The notes under the pieces are model-generated. The model worked only from the letters and a program-made list of their open reading frames with translations. It did no database searches and was not told where the DNA came from. Shown piece by piece: positions 19,701-28,685 of a DNA stretch of 64,000 bases. Every line of letters starts with the position of its first letter. The stretch's first letter is position 1. The position numbers and the translations under genes are program-made. Source of the DNA: Chitinophaga sp. LS1 (lineage in GTDB: Bacteria; Bacteroidota; Bacteroidia; Chitinophagales; Chitinophagaceae); the NCBI RefSeq assembly GCF_034274695.1, contig NZ_CP128362.1, positions 2,418,001 to 2,482,000 on the forward strand. The letters run 5' to 3'.

Positions 19701-20375
19701 ATGGCAATAAATTTAGTAAAGGGACAAACCATTGACCTGCGCAAGAATGACAAAGGTGAAAGCTTCGATCTGTCTGCTGTCACAATAGGATTGGGATGGG
19801 ATATCCGCAAATCCGGCAGTGGCGGCTTTCTGGGGAAATTATTAGGTGGTAATAAAGAAGCTGAATATGATCTGGATGCAATCGCATTTCTGCTCGATAA
19901 GAACGGAAAAGTAGCAGATCTTGGCAGGACAATGAGAACAAATGATGGTCGCAACATCAGCCTCCACCAGGGCGATGTGATCTTCTTCAACAGCCAGCAG
20001 CACCCTTCAGGACATATCTGGCTCACTGGCGATAACCGTACCGGCGCCGGAGATGGAGACGATGAACAGATCATCGTAAAACTTGACAGCCTGGATCAGA
20101 AGTATGACAGGATCCTTTTCCTCGTTACCATCTACCAGGGCCGTCAGCGCAATCAACACTTCGGTATGGTAGATAACGCATTCATCCGGGCGGTAGACAA
20201 AAACGGTAAAGAGATTGCCCGCTTCAGCCTTTCCGGCGATGCAGCGTATAATAATATGCAGGGAATGATCTTCGCCGAAGTATATCGTAAAGACGGTACC
20301 TGGAAGTTCAGGGCACTGGGTGAACCAAAGCCGAATGATAGCTTTGTGGAAATCCTGAAAAATTATGTGTATTGA
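19701..20375 (+). CDS. TerD family protein (first copy)
   Basis: Calcium-binding TerD-domain protein of tellurite/stress-response clusters, 224 residues and longer than the second copy. Hallmarks are VTIGLGWDIRK, YDLDAIAFLLDKNGKV and the acidic loop LTGDNRTGAGDGDDEQI that binds calcium in solved family members, then MVDNAFIRAVDKNGKEIARF. An insert (SGSGGFLGKLLGGNKEA) enlarges the first loop. Cytoplasmic. It opens a four-gene plus-strand cluster and overlaps the following HAD gene by four bases (TTGA), implying translational coupling. Confidence 0.93.
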   Translation: MAINLVKGQTIDLRKNDKGESFDLSAVTIGLGWDIRKSGSGGFLGKLLGGNKEAEYDLDAIAFLLDKNGKVADLGRTMRTNDGRNISLHQGDVIFFNSQQHPSGHIWLTGDNRTGAGDGDDEQIIVKLDSLDQKYDRILFLVTIYQGRQRNQHFGMVDNAFIRAVDKNGKEIARFSLSGDAAYNNMQGMIFAEVYRKDGTWKFRALGEPKPNDSFVEILKNYVY

Positions 20376-21097
20376 TCGCGATAGAAAATATCAGGCACAT
20401 CTCGCTGGATGTATGGATGACCCTCATCCGTTCTAATCCTGCCTACAAGGAATTGCGGGCTGCCGGATTCCGTAAATACTTCCGGCTGGACGAGCATTCC
20501 CCGGCTACCGTGGAAACAGCGATGCGGGAAGTAGATGTGCTGGTGAATAATATGAATGAAGTGACGGGCAGGAATGTGCACACCTTTGAAATATACCTGT
20601 TATGCCTGCATAAACTGGGCAGAGAAGTAAAAGGAATCACAGAAAAACAATTATTAGGTTGCTATACAGCGCTGGAAGAATTGTTCTTTCATTATCCGCC
20701 CGTACCGTTATACAATAATCTGCATACACTGTTCGACGGTATCAGGGCCACTGGCCGAACCATCAGCTTACTGAGCAATACCGGTTTTATACAGGGCCCG
20801 GCATTGCGCAGGGTAATGCAGCAGTTTGGATGGGAGCAATATTTCTCCTTCCAGTTGTATTCAGATGAAATTGGGCATTCCAAACCAGCGCCACATTTCT
20901 TTGCACAACTCCTGGAAAAAACCCGCTACCTGCATGGTGCAGGGTTATCGCCTGCCCAGATATGGCACCTGGGCGATAATCCACTGGCAGATGTAGAAGG
21001 GGCTACAACCGCTGGAATGACGGCCTCATTGACAACAATTGATAAGCAACCGCTGGATCAGCTATTACAACTGGCGGCCTTTGATCATGCAAAATAA
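20372..21097 (+). CDS. HAD-superfamily hydrolase embedded in the Ter cluster
   Basis: 241-residue haloacid-dehalogenase-fold protein. Motif I is LDVWMTL, so the nucleophile Asp is kept but the usual second Asp is Trp; motif II is LLSNTG, motif III lysine is in GHSKPAPHF, and motif IV is HLGDNPLADVEGA. Start: the only frame opening that keeps motif I is TTG at 20372, overlapping the terD stop as TTGA; the first in-frame ATG lies inside motif I. The altered motif I argues against classic phosphotransfer with a general acid, so activity may be reduced or of another type. Flanked by two terD genes, it probably serves the same stress system. Confidence 0.85.
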   Translation: MIAIENIRHISLDVWMTLIRSNPAYKELRAAGFRKYFRLDEHSPATVETAMREVDVLVNNMNEVTGRNVHTFEIYLLCLHKLGREVKGITEKQLLGCYTALEELFFHYPPVPLYNNLHTLFDGIRATGRTISLLSNTGFIQGPALRRVMQQFGWEQYFSFQLYSDEIGHSKPAPHFFAQLLEKTRYLHGAGLSPAQIWHLGDNPLADVEGATTAGMTASLTTIDKQPLDQLLQLAAFDHAK

Positions 21098-21105
21098 AAT
21101 GCACT

Positions 21106-21663
21106 ATGGCAATCAATCTGCAAAAAGGTGAAAGAGCAGACCTGGCATTACCGAAATTCACCATCGGACTGGGCTGGGATGTAAATGAATCGCACTCCGG
21201 GGCTGAGTTTGACCTGGATGCTTCTGTATTCATGCTGGGAGATAACAGGAAGATACCTGCTGATGAATATTTTGTATTTTACAATAACCTGGAATCGCCG
21301 GATAAGTCGGTAAAGCACTCCGGAGACAATCGGACTGGTGCTGGCGATGGAGATGATGAAACCCTAACGGTAGATCTGTCCATCATCAACCCTGCTATCA
21401 GGGAACTGTGTGTTGTGGTAACTATCCACGATGCTGCCGGCCGCAAGCAAAACTTCGGACAGGTACGCAACAGCTTTATCAGGATATTTGATGCAAACAC
21501 CAACCAGGAGATCCTGCGCTATGAGCTGGGAGAAGATTTCTCTATAGAAACAGCAGTAGAGTTCGGCCGTATTTATAAACGTGAAAATAAATGGCGTTTC
21601 GAAGCTGTCGGCGCTGGTCAGCGCGGCGGCCTGCAGGAATACGTAGACCGTTATGCCGGATAA
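21106..21663 (+). CDS. TerD family protein (second copy)
   Basis: 185-residue TerD-domain protein, close to the usual family length. It carries FTIGLGWDVNESHSGAEFDLDA, FYNNLESPDKSVKHSGDNRTG, GAGDGDDETLTVDLS with the acidic calcium-binding run, and VRNSFIRIFDANTNQEILRY. It shares the GDNRTGAGDGDDE core with the first copy but lacks that copy's loop insert, so the two are diverged paralogues. It starts 8 bases after the HAD stop and ends before a terminator. Confidence 0.95.
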   Translation: MAINLQKGERADLALPKFTIGLGWDVNESHSGAEFDLDASVFMLGDNRKIPADEYFVFYNNLESPDKSVKHSGDNRTGAGDGDDETLTVDLSIINPAIRELCVVVTIHDAAGRKQNFGQVRNSFIRIFDANTNQEILRYELGEDFSIETAVEFGRIYKRENKWRFEAVGAGQRGGLQEYVDRYAG

Positions 21664-21689
21664 TAACCGGATCATATAATATTCAGAAT

Positions 21690-21726
21690 AATCGCTGATG
21701 CCGCGCTGGTATCAGCGATTTTTTTG
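21690..21726 (+). terminator. Terminator after the second terD
   Basis: AATCGCTGAT and ATCAGCGATT form a 10-bp stem followed by seven T. It separates terD from terC, which has its own promoter. Confidence 0.85.
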
Positions 21727-21732
21727 GAACAC

Positions 21733-21763
21733 TTGTACGGATGGCAGAAACCTGTTAGTTTTA
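21733..21763 (+). promoter_or_regulatory. Promoter of terC
   Basis: TTG (21733-21735), a 20-base spacer, then TAGTTTTA (21756-21763). Both boxes fit the Bacteroidota pattern and the -7 box is identical to that of the M28 peptidase promoter. Confidence 0.5.
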
Positions 21764-21798
21764 CAAACCTAAAGAGAAATTTTAAACCGACTTGCAAC

Positions 21799-22596
21799 AT
21801 GACTGAATTTATCCAGGAGATCATTAATAATCCCATCCCTTCCTTATTAGTTATCGGGAACCTGATCATTATCGAAAGCCTGCTATCTGTGGATAACGCC
21901 GCAGTACTGGCGACAATGGTAATGGACCTCCCTAAAGACGATCGTAACAGAGCATTAAAATATGGTATCATCGGGGCTTACGTATTCCGTGGTATCTGCC
22001 TGGCATTTGCCGCTTTCCTCATTCAGTTCTGGTGGCTGAAACCAATTGGTGGTTTGTACCTGTTGTACCTGACTATTAATTACTTTAAAGAAAAGGCTGC
22101 TAAGAAAAGACAGGCCGAATCAAATGAAGAACCTGAATCTGTAGATAAAACACAAAACTGGTTTTACAAACATACTATCGGCTGGATGGGCCCATTCTGG
22201 GCAACTGTAGCTGTAGTAGAAGTAATGGACCTGGCTTTTTCTCTGGACAACGTATTTGCCGCTGTGGCATTCAGCAAAAATATCGTTCTGGTATGGACTG
22301 GTGTATTTATCGGTATCCTGGCTATGCGGTTTGTAGCACAGGGTTTTGTAAGACTGATGGAGAAATATCCTTTCCTGGAAACTGCCGCTTTCCTCGTGAT
22401 CGGCGTACTGGGTATCAAACTGCTGCTGGCGGTGTATGAGCACTTCTTCGAAGGCAATGCATTTGCAACTTTCCTGGGTAGCCATGAAGCTGACTGGGCC
22501 ACTTCTATCATCACAGTAAGCATCTTCTTAGTACCAATTCTGACAAGTATTTTATTTAAATATCCTAAGCCACATACATTAGGAGAAACTAAGTAA
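21799..22596 (+). CDS. terC: TerC family integral membrane protein
   Basis: 265 residues from MTEFIQEIINNPIPSLLVIG; the longer frame begins inside the promoter and is rejected. Around seven to eight helices carry the conserved acidic motifs IIESLLSVDNAAVLATMV and VMDLAFSLDNVFAAVAFS, both in membrane segments and thought to bind metal in the TerC/Alx family. Relatives export Mn2+ or give tellurite resistance, and TerC is proposed to anchor TerD-type proteins to the membrane. The polar loop KKRQAESNEEPESVDKT is cytoplasmic by inference. Its location after two terD genes supports one Ter system. Confidence 0.93.
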   Translation: MTEFIQEIINNPIPSLLVIGNLIIIESLLSVDNAAVLATMVMDLPKDDRNRALKYGIIGAYVFRGICLAFAAFLIQFWWLKPIGGLYLLYLTINYFKEKAAKKRQAESNEEPESVDKTQNWFYKHTIGWMGPFWATVAVVEVMDLAFSLDNVFAAVAFSKNIVLVWTGVFIGILAMRFVAQGFVRLMEKYPFLETAAFLVIGVLGIKLLLAVYEHFFEGNAFATFLGSHEADWATSIITVSIFLVPILTSILFKYPKPHTLGETK

Positions 22597-22616
22597 TCTG
22601 TATATAGAAAAAATTG

Positions 22617-22645
22617 AAAAGGCGTGTCGGAAGATGCGCCTTTTT
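22617..22645. terminator. Bidirectional terminator between terC and the LytTR regulator
   Basis: AAAAGGCG and CGCCTTTT form the stem around a 12-base loop, with T on the right and A on the left for the two directions. Confidence 0.8.
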
Positions 22646-23338
22646 CTATTTAAACCATGTGTGAAAGTTCGCTTCGTAACTGCTGCCAATGGGGATTTCC
22701 TGGGTGCCGATCAATATCGTTTTATTCCTGACCTGGTCAATTTTTGATAAGGATACAATGTACGATCGGTGTACCCTTACAAAGGCATGTGCAGGTAGTT
22801 TTTCCAGCATTACTTTCATCGTCATGCGGATCACGAGTGCTGGCTGATTGAGGAGATGGATTTTCAGATAGTCATCCAAACCTTCAATAAACAATATATC
22901 CTTCAGGTCAATTCTTGTTAACCCATAATCCACACGTAATACCAGTTGTTGCTGATCATTTTTCTGTAAACTTTGCTGGTATTTTAGCTGGGCCTGTGCT
23001 TTTTGTACGGCCTGTTGAAAACGCTCGAAGGTAAAGGGTTTCAACAGGTAATCCACTGCATTCAGGTTAAATCCCTCTACAGCATATTCACTATGTGCAG
23101 TGGTGAAGATCACCATCGGTTGCTGGGTAATAGATTTATATAGATCAGTGCCTGGAATGGAAGGCATGTTGATATCAAGAAATAGCAGATCTACAGGAGA
23201 TTGAGAGATGTATTGCAGGGCTTCTTCCGGTTTGTTGAACGTGTGTTGCAGCCGCACGAAATCGATGCGCTCACAGAAGTTTGAGATCAGGGTCAGTGCC
23301 GGCAATTCATCATCTATGGCAATAGCTTGTATGATCAT
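22646..23338 (-). CDS. LytTR-type response regulator
   Basis: 230 residues: receiver domain (IDDEL acidic pocket, phospho-acceptor Asp in VDLLFLDINMPSIPG, Lys in YLLKPF) and a C-terminal LytTR DNA-binding domain from about residue 130 (LKDILFIEGLDDYLKIH, RVHRSYIVSLSKIDQV, EIPIGSSYEANFHTWF). It overlaps the upstream kinase gene by four bases, so the pair is translationally coupled. Target genes are unknown; no nearby operon shows an obvious paired LytTR site that I could recognise. Confidence 0.95.
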   Translation of the reverse strand: MIIQAIAIDDELPALTLISNFCERIDFVRLQHTFNKPEEALQYISQSPVDLLFLDINMPSIPGTDLYKSITQQPMVIFTTAHSEYAVEGFNLNAVDYLLKPFTFERFQQAVQKAQAQLKYQQSLQKNDQQQLVLRVDYGLTRIDLKDILFIEGLDDYLKIHLLNQPALVIRMTMKVMLEKLPAHAFVRVHRSYIVSLSKIDQVRNKTILIGTQEIPIGSSYEANFHTWFK

Positions 23339-24411
23339 AAGAGTTGCAATGAAAGTGAAACGGAAAAGTGATCGGCAGCATCTGTAATATCCAGTGTATG
23401 CCTGCCGGGATACAGGAGTTCCAGGCGTTTCCTGGTATTCTCTATCCCCAGTCCGCTGCTGGCAGCAGGGATGTCATTGAAAGCAACTTTTTTGTTGAAT
23501 ACATGAAATTTTAATAGTTGCTTCCCGATGGCAATGTCGATTTTGATATCCGCATTTTCAGAGGCATTGATGCCATATTTGAAGGCATTTTCCAAAAATG
23601 AAATCAGTATCAGCGGCGCAATCAGCTGGCCGGAAGGTGCACCATTCACGGTAAATGCAAGTGGGAGGGAAGTGCCGAAACGGATACGCTGTAACTCGAT
23701 GTAGTCGCATATATAATCAATCTCTCTTGAAAGAGGTACCATGTGATGACCGGCATCGTTAAGCACATACCGCATCATGCCGGATAGTTTGACCACGGCA
23801 GTCGGTGTTTCATCAGATTTTACCACAGCCAGTGAGTAGATGCTATTGAGCACATTGAAAAGGAAATGAGGATTGATCTGTGCTTTCAGGTAAGACAGTT
23901 CCGCATTGAGTTTCTCCTGTTCTGCCTGTTTCCATCGGTTACGGATTTTCAGGATCAGAGAGAAAAATAAGACGGCCAGAAAAAGGAAGATCTGGTGCCC
24001 CATGTCTATCAATAAGGAATGTTTATGCGGCTCAGGACGGTTGCTAAAATGGCTGAATTCAGGCGGGAGAGGAGGCATTCCCTGTGGCCGTTGATGAAAC
24101 ACATTATCACCCACTATCAGTGCATTGGGTAGTAATACAATCAACCCAAAGCAAATAATAGCCAGTGCAAAAAAGCTAACATACTTCCTGCGGAAGTAAA
24201 AAGTAGGTATGAGCCAGAAGAAATTGAAGTAAAAGAATAGCAGTAGCAGGACATATACGATAAAGTCCTTCATAGCTGGCGGAAACCGCAGCAGGTCGTA
24301 TAGATTGTTGGCATCAGGAGAAAAAACAATCGGCAGCGCCAGGAAGGTAACGCAGCCGGCTATGTGGATCAATAGCTGTCTAATTTTATCGCCTGTTAGT
24401 ACTGAAGTCAT
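23335..24411 (-). CDS. LytS-type sensor histidine kinase
   Basis: 358 residues with four predicted helices in the first half, including FIVYVLLLLFFYFNFFWLIPTFYF and a helix near residue 140. A His_kinase domain follows with the phospho-acceptor in LKAQINPHFLFNVLNSIYSL and an ATPase region (LILISFLENAFKYGI as N-box, SSGLGIENTRKRLELLYPG as G-box). No separate sensor domain is seen, so the membrane part probably senses. It forms a two-component pair with the regulator that follows. Confidence 0.93.
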   Translation of the reverse strand: MTSVLTGDKIRQLLIHIAGCVTFLALPIVFSPDANNLYDLLRFPPAMKDFIVYVLLLLFFYFNFFWLIPTFYFRRKYVSFFALAIICFGLIVLLPNALIVGDNVFHQRPQGMPPLPPEFSHFSNRPEPHKHSLLIDMGHQIFLFLAVLFFSLILKIRNRWKQAEQEKLNAELSYLKAQINPHFLFNVLNSIYSLAVVKSDETPTAVVKLSGMMRYVLNDAGHHMVPLSREIDYICDYIELQRIRFGTSLPLAFTVNGAPSGQLIAPLILISFLENAFKYGINASENADIKIDIAIGKQLLKFHVFNKKVAFNDIPAASSGLGIENTRKRLELLYPGRHTLDITDAADHFSVSLSLQLL

Positions 24412-24484
24412 GTATTACAAATATAAACTTTTACTTTTTTCATTTGGATAGGCCAGCTAAAGGCCATTCTTTTCGCAGACTCCG

Positions 24485-24492
24485 TATTTTTG
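24485..24492 (+). promoter_or_regulatory. -7 box TATTTTTG four bases before the M23 peptidase ATG
   Basis: It matches TAnnTTTG exactly with four bases to the start codon, the same geometry as the ECF sigma and dut genes. No -33 TTTG found at the expected distance. Confidence 0.45.
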
Positions 24493-24496
24493 TAAC

Positions 24497-26185
24497 ATGA
24501 TCAAACGAATCCTTGGACTTTGTTTCCTCCTGCCGCAGCTGTTACATGCGCAATTACCAGAGAAGAACTATCCTCGTGGGTACTTCCGCAATCCACTGGA
24601 TATACCTATCCAACTGGCAGGTAATTTTGGCGAGCTCCGCCCTAACCACTTCCACGCGGGGCTTGACATCAAAACCCAGCAAAGGGAAAACCTGCTGGTA
24701 CATGCCGCTGCAGATGGTTATGTAAGCCGCATAGGCGTATCCCACACCGGGTATGGCAATGTAGTCTATATCACCCACCCCAATGGGTATACTACCGTAT
24801 ATGGTCACCTGAACCGTTTCTTCCCCGCTCTGGAAGAATACGTAAAGCAGCAGCAATATTCCGCAGAAAGCTGGGTACAGGATCTGAAGATCCCCGCTGG
24901 CAGGTTTCCTGTAAAGAAAGGGGATTTGATTGCATGGAGTGGTAATACCGGTGGTTCAGCAGGTCCACATGTGCATTTCGAGATCAGAAGCACCCAGACA
25001 GAACACGGACTGAATCCGTTATTATTCGGTTTCGACATAGCAGATGCCACCGCGCCTGTCGTATCCCGCATTGCGATTTACGATATGGAACGGAGTATCT
25101 ATGATCAATCCCCCATTATACTGCCTGTAAAGAAAGTAGGCGGTGAATATGTGACTACCGCCCCGGTGGTAAAAGTAAAAGCCGCCAGCATAGGATTGGG
25201 TTTGACTGCGGTAGATAAAATGAGTCCTACAGCGCCAAATACCTATGGTATTTACCAGGTGGTATTATTCGACGAAGATGTACCCAATACCAGCTTCACC
25301 ATCGATAATATCGGTTTTGACGAGTCACTGTACATCAATGCACATATAGACTACAAAACGAAGAAAAGCGGTGGCCCATGGGTACAGCTGTTATTCACCC
25401 TGCCAGGCAATAAACTGAGCATTTACAAGGATATGCAGGGAGATGGTGTACTGGACCTGTCCGATGGCAAGCCACACCCTGTAAAGCTGCAGGTAAAGGA
25501 TGCCTATGGCAATACCAGTGTAGTAAAAGTAACGCTCCAGCAGAATGGTGAGTCAGATAAGGAATCTTCCTGTGCAAATACCATGTATGCAGAGTCAAGG
25601 AATATCTTTGAAAACAACCAGGTGGAATTCTATCTGGATGAAACAGCGCTGTACGACAAGATCTGCTTCAACTATGCAGAACTGGATGGTAAGAGTGGCT
25701 TCTCTTCTTACCGCCTGCACACGCCACTGGTGCCTGTACACACACCTTTCAACCTCCGTCTGAAACCAGAAAAACCACTGCCCGCCAACCTGGCGAACAA
25801 AGTGGTAATGGTAAGAGAAGGTTTGGGTGAAACCATCACCGGTACGACCATAGATAATGGCTGGTATGTAGGTAAGTTCAGGGAGTTCGGTACCTTCCGT
25901 CTGGCAGTAGATACAATTGCACCTAAGATTACGATCATCGGTGGGTTAAAGAGTGGAGCAAAACTGTCCGCAGCAACTAAACTATCTTTTGCTATGAGCG
26001 ATGCAAATGGTATTAAGAGTTACCGTGCTGAACTGGATGGCAAGTGGCTGATGTTCTCCCGTCGTAGCAATGTGCTGACATATAACTTCGATAATCACTG
26101 CCCTGCAGGCAACCATATGCTGACATTAACTGTTACAGATTTGGCCGGTAATGCATCGGTGTATACATTTAAATTTACAAGATGA
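24497..26185 (+). CDS. Secreted M23 family metallopeptidase
   Basis: 562 residues with a signal peptide (MIKRILGLCFLLPQLLHAQ). The LytM/M23 peptidoglycan endopeptidase domain is near the N-terminus: zinc ligands in NHFHAGLDI (His, Asp) and GPHVHFEIRS (His-x-His). Between them is GYVSRIGVSHTGYGNVVYITH. The remaining 350 residues are beta-rich, with Ig-like stretches such as DTIAPKITIIGGLKSGAKL and LTVTDLAGNASVYTFK. The active site looks complete, unlike the EnvC-like protein at 37151. It overlaps bcp by four bases (ATGA). Confidence 0.93.
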   Translation: MIKRILGLCFLLPQLLHAQLPEKNYPRGYFRNPLDIPIQLAGNFGELRPNHFHAGLDIKTQQRENLLVHAAADGYVSRIGVSHTGYGNVVYITHPNGYTTVYGHLNRFFPALEEYVKQQQYSAESWVQDLKIPAGRFPVKKGDLIAWSGNTGGSAGPHVHFEIRSTQTEHGLNPLLFGFDIADATAPVVSRIAIYDMERSIYDQSPIILPVKKVGGEYVTTAPVVKVKAASIGLGLTAVDKMSPTAPNTYGIYQVVLFDEDVPNTSFTIDNIGFDESLYINAHIDYKTKKSGGPWVQLLFTLPGNKLSIYKDMQGDGVLDLSDGKPHPVKLQVKDAYGNTSVVKVTLQQNGESDKESSCANTMYAESRNIFENNQVEFYLDETALYDKICFNYAELDGKSGFSSYRLHTPLVPVHTPFNLRLKPEKPLPANLANKVVMVREGLGETITGTTIDNGWYVGKFREFGTFRLAVDTIAPKITIIGGLKSGAKLSAATKLSFAMSDANGIKSYRAELDGKWLMFSRRSNVLTYNFDNHCPAGNHMLTLTVTDLAGNASVYTFKFTR

Positions 26186-26643
26186 CACATTTGAAAGAAG
26201 GAGATAAAGCCCCCATATTTAAAGGGGTAGACCAGTCAGGGAATATGGTTTCCCTGTCTGACCTGAAAGGAAAGAAAGTAATACTGTATTTCTATCCAAA
26301 AGATATGACGCCTGGATGTACGGCACAGGCCTGCAACCTTCGTGATAATTACACAGCTTTATTGCAGAAAGGATATGCAGTGGTCGGTGTAAGTACAGAT
26401 GGTGAAAAGAGCCATCAGAAATTTGCAGAGAAGTATGAACTGCCGTTTCCTTTATTAGCTGATGAGGATAAGAAGATCGTGGAGCAGTATGGTGTATGGG
26501 GGGAAAAGAAGTTTATGGGGAAGGTATATGATGGAACGCATAGGACGACTTTCCTTATTAATGAAAACGGTGTGATTGATAAGATCATTTCCAAACCAGA
26601 TACAAAGAATCACACAGAAGAAATTCTCGAAATCTGGAAATAA
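26182..26643 (+). CDS. bcp: Thiol peroxidase of the BCP/PrxQ family
   Basis: 153-residue thioredoxin-dependent peroxiredoxin reducing hydrogen and organic peroxides in the cytoplasm. The peroxidatic cysteine is in YPKDMTPGCTAQACNLRDNY, with the likely resolving cysteine five residues later, the two-cysteine form of PrxQ. FPLLADEDKKIVEQYGVWGEK and HRTTFLINENGVIDKI are typical. It is translationally coupled to the upstream peptidase gene; the functional link is not obvious. Confidence 0.96.
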   Translation: MTHLKEGDKAPIFKGVDQSGNMVSLSDLKGKKVILYFYPKDMTPGCTAQACNLRDNYTALLQKGYAVVGVSTDGEKSHQKFAEKYELPFPLLADEDKKIVEQYGVWGEKKFMGKVYDGTHRTTFLINENGVIDKIISKPDTKNHTEEILEIWK

Positions 26644-26681
26644 GTAATTTGCATTCAGGGCCTCCGCAGGAGCCGCATGCC

Positions 26682-26722
26682 AAAAACAAACCCTGATCGC
26701 TAAGCGATCAGGGTTTGTTTTT
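26682..26722. terminator. 19-bp perfect palindrome with TAA loop
   Basis: AAAAACAAACCCTGATCGC pairs fully with GCGATCAGGGTTTGTTTTT around a three-base loop; A and T ends serve both directions. It is the first of two hairpins between bcp and gldJ. Confidence 0.85.
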
Positions 26723-26727
26723 GCGCG

Positions 26728-26771
26728 TAAATAAAAGAGGCGCGGTCATTCGACCGCGCCTCTTTTATTTA
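26728..26771. terminator. 20-bp perfect palindrome with ATTC loop
   Basis: TAAATAAAAGAGGCGCGGTC pairs with GACCGCGCCTCTTTTATTTA. It lies 5 bases after the previous hairpin and 14 bases from the gldJ stop. Confidence 0.85.
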
Positions 26772-26785
26772 TTTATAAGTTGAAA

Positions 26786-28336
26786 CTATCTCTTCTGACG
26801 TTGTTTCTTAAACAGGTTACCTGTCTTAAACTTATTACCCTCAGGGCTACCTACACGGTCCATTGCACAACGGAAACCTACTGTATTAGTCGCCATATCT
26901 TCCTGCATGTAACGACGTGTACCAGGAGACAACCAATAAGCTCTGTCATTCCAGCTACCACCTTTTACCACGTGAGATTTATCATTGATCAGGGAAGTTA
27001 CACCATAACCATACTCAACCTGTGACAGGGTATCACCATCCAGATAGTTGATCACATCACCTTTCTGGTAGTTCAGACGGTTAGCACTTTCCTCATCCGT
27101 TACATCACGCATTTTCAGGTGACCCAGGCTATCCTTTTCAGGCTCATTCTCACCATTCATATAAGTAGTCTGGAACTTGTTACCACGGAAGTAGTTGAAG
27201 TCATCACCGTCGATTGGGTTCAGCGGACGATAAACGTCCAATACCCACTCGCTCACGTTACCAGACATATTATAGATACCGAAAGTATTCGGGAAGTAAG
27301 CAGTGATCGGACCAGGAATAGACGCACGGTCATTCAGACCACCGGCCATACCCATGTTATCACCAGAACCACGCTTGAAGTTCGCCAGGAACTGACCTTG
27401 CCATGCACCACGGCGGATATCTCTCAAACCACTGTTGTTGGTACCCCAGGAATACACCTGTTTGTTCATGATCAACTCCTCACCACGTTTACCTTCTTTC
27501 TTGGAAGGACCAGGGTTCTGGCCAATGTAACCCAGTGCCGCATATTCCCACTCAGCTTCTGTTGGGAGACGGTAGTTAGGTAACATTACACCATCCTCGA
27601 ACTGAGCAGTACGCGGAGAACCATCCGAGTTTCTGAACTGTTCTTTGGTTTGTTTAGTCATCTTGCCGGGAATACCTTCGTACAGACCAGCCGTGTAAGA
27701 CTTGGTATCGAATGTATTGTCATCGGCCTGATTGTTCATATCTGTTTTAGACAGCAGTCCTTTTTCGATCAGCAGCTTTTCATTCACACGGTTAGAACGC
27801 CATTTACAGTAGTCAACAGCTTGTTTCCAGTTCACACCTACTACCGGATAATCGTTGTAGGCCGGGTGACGGAAGTAATACTCTACCAGCGGCTCGTTGT
27901 AAGCCAGCTCGCTACGCCATACCAGGGTATCTGGCAGTGCCTGACGATAAACAGCAGGGAAAGACTCGTTGTACATGCGACGTAACCAATGCAGATACTC
28001 ACGATAGTGTATGTTGGCTACCTCTGATTCATCAATATAAAAAGATGATACAGTGATACGACGTGGAATGTTATTCCAGTCAGCCATTACGTCCTGTTCG
28101 GTCGCACCCATGGCAAAGGTACCACCTTGTACGAATACAAGACCAGGGCCAGTTTGCTGATCTTTATTTTTTGCCACACTGAAACCACCCATTTTTGGGT
28201 CATTATAGTTCCAGCCGGTAGCGGTGGATTTATCCTTCTTTTTACTGAAGGCCCCGCCGCCATTCTTATTACAGGCAGTCATTGACAGCATGACACTGGC
28301 GCCTAAGAGGAATGAGACAGAGGTTAATCTATGCAT
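26786..28336 (-). CDS. gldJ: Gliding motility / type IX secretion lipoprotein GldJ
   Basis: About 516 residues from MHRLTSVSFLLGASV, with a lipobox MLSMTAC giving an outer-membrane lipoprotein. The body is a formylglycine-generating-enzyme/sulfatase-modifying fold used structurally: VQGGTFAMGATEQDVMADWN, PVVGVNWKQAVDYCKWRS, YRLPTEAEWEYAALGYIG, GIYNMSGNVSEWVLDVY and VVKGGSWNDRAYWLSPGTRR. In flavobacteria GldJ is needed for gliding and for stability of GldK, and gldJ sits next to porU as here. The frame opens with a TTG three codons earlier, but ATG 28336 suits the signal peptide. Paralogue GldK is the alternative; context favours GldJ. Confidence 0.88.
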   Translation of the reverse strand: MHRLTSVSFLLGASVMLSMTACNKNGGGAFSKKKDKSTATGWNYNDPKMGGFSVAKNKDQQTGPGLVFVQGGTFAMGATEQDVMADWNNIPRRITVSSFYIDESEVANIHYREYLHWLRRMYNESFPAVYRQALPDTLVWRSELAYNEPLVEYYFRHPAYNDYPVVGVNWKQAVDYCKWRSNRVNEKLLIEKGLLSKTDMNNQADDNTFDTKSYTAGLYEGIPGKMTKQTKEQFRNSDGSPRTAQFEDGVMLPNYRLPTEAEWEYAALGYIGQNPGPSKKEGKRGEELIMNKQVYSWGTNNSGLRDIRRGAWQGQFLANFKRGSGDNMGMAGGLNDRASIPGPITAYFPNTFGIYNMSGNVSEWVLDVYRPLNPIDGDDFNYFRGNKFQTTYMNGENEPEKDSLGHLKMRDVTDEESANRLNYQKGDVINYLDGDTLSQVEYGYGVTSLINDKSHVVKGGSWNDRAYWLSPGTRRYMQEDMATNTVGFRCAMDRVGSPEGNKFKTGNLFKKQRQKR

Positions 28337-28663
28337 GCGATTCAACTTTATTATTTGATATTTATGGTAAACGCAAATTTAGCACATTTTATTTTATAGT
28401 AAAAATAATTAATCTGTAAGCCTTTGCGTTCTAATTAGACGTATCATGTTTTAAATCAATGCTTTGTATTTTAAAAGGCAGCATGGCATACGTATTAATT
28501 TAATATTATCTGCGTCCCATGATTTGCTTTTGTTCACAAGGTTTTCCCCTTTTGGTATACTAATATACGGTTTTCAGGATTGCTGTGATATGGTAAGCAA
28601 TTTTTCCTTGTTCCAGCGTCTACTGGTTGGTCGATTCTGGGAATAAATATAGAGTAATTTTAT
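28337..28663. other. Divergent gldJ / porU control region
   Basis: AT-rich 327-bp gap holding the gldJ promoter (28374-28404) and a -7-like box at the start of porU. No gene is supported. Confidence 0.6.
28374..28404 (-). promoter_or_regulatory. Promoter of gldJ
   Basis: On the minus strand TTTT (28401-28404), a 19-base spacer, then TAAATTTG (28374-28381), an exact TAnnTTTG box 37 bases before the ATG. Confidence 0.5.
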
Positions 28664-28671
28664 TATGTTTG
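28664..28671 (+). promoter_or_regulatory. -7 box TATGTTTG overlapping the first possible porU ATG
   Basis: The box includes the ATG at 28665. If it is used, that codon is not transcribed and translation must begin at ATG 28686, which also starts a cleaner signal peptide. Confidence 0.35.
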
Positions 28672-28685
28672 CGCAAATTCCCTGC

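Noticed and set aside
26786..28336. Sulfatase-modifying / formylglycine-generating enzyme
   Set aside because: The fold is present, but the lipobox and position next to porU fit GldJ, and no sulfatase genes are nearby.
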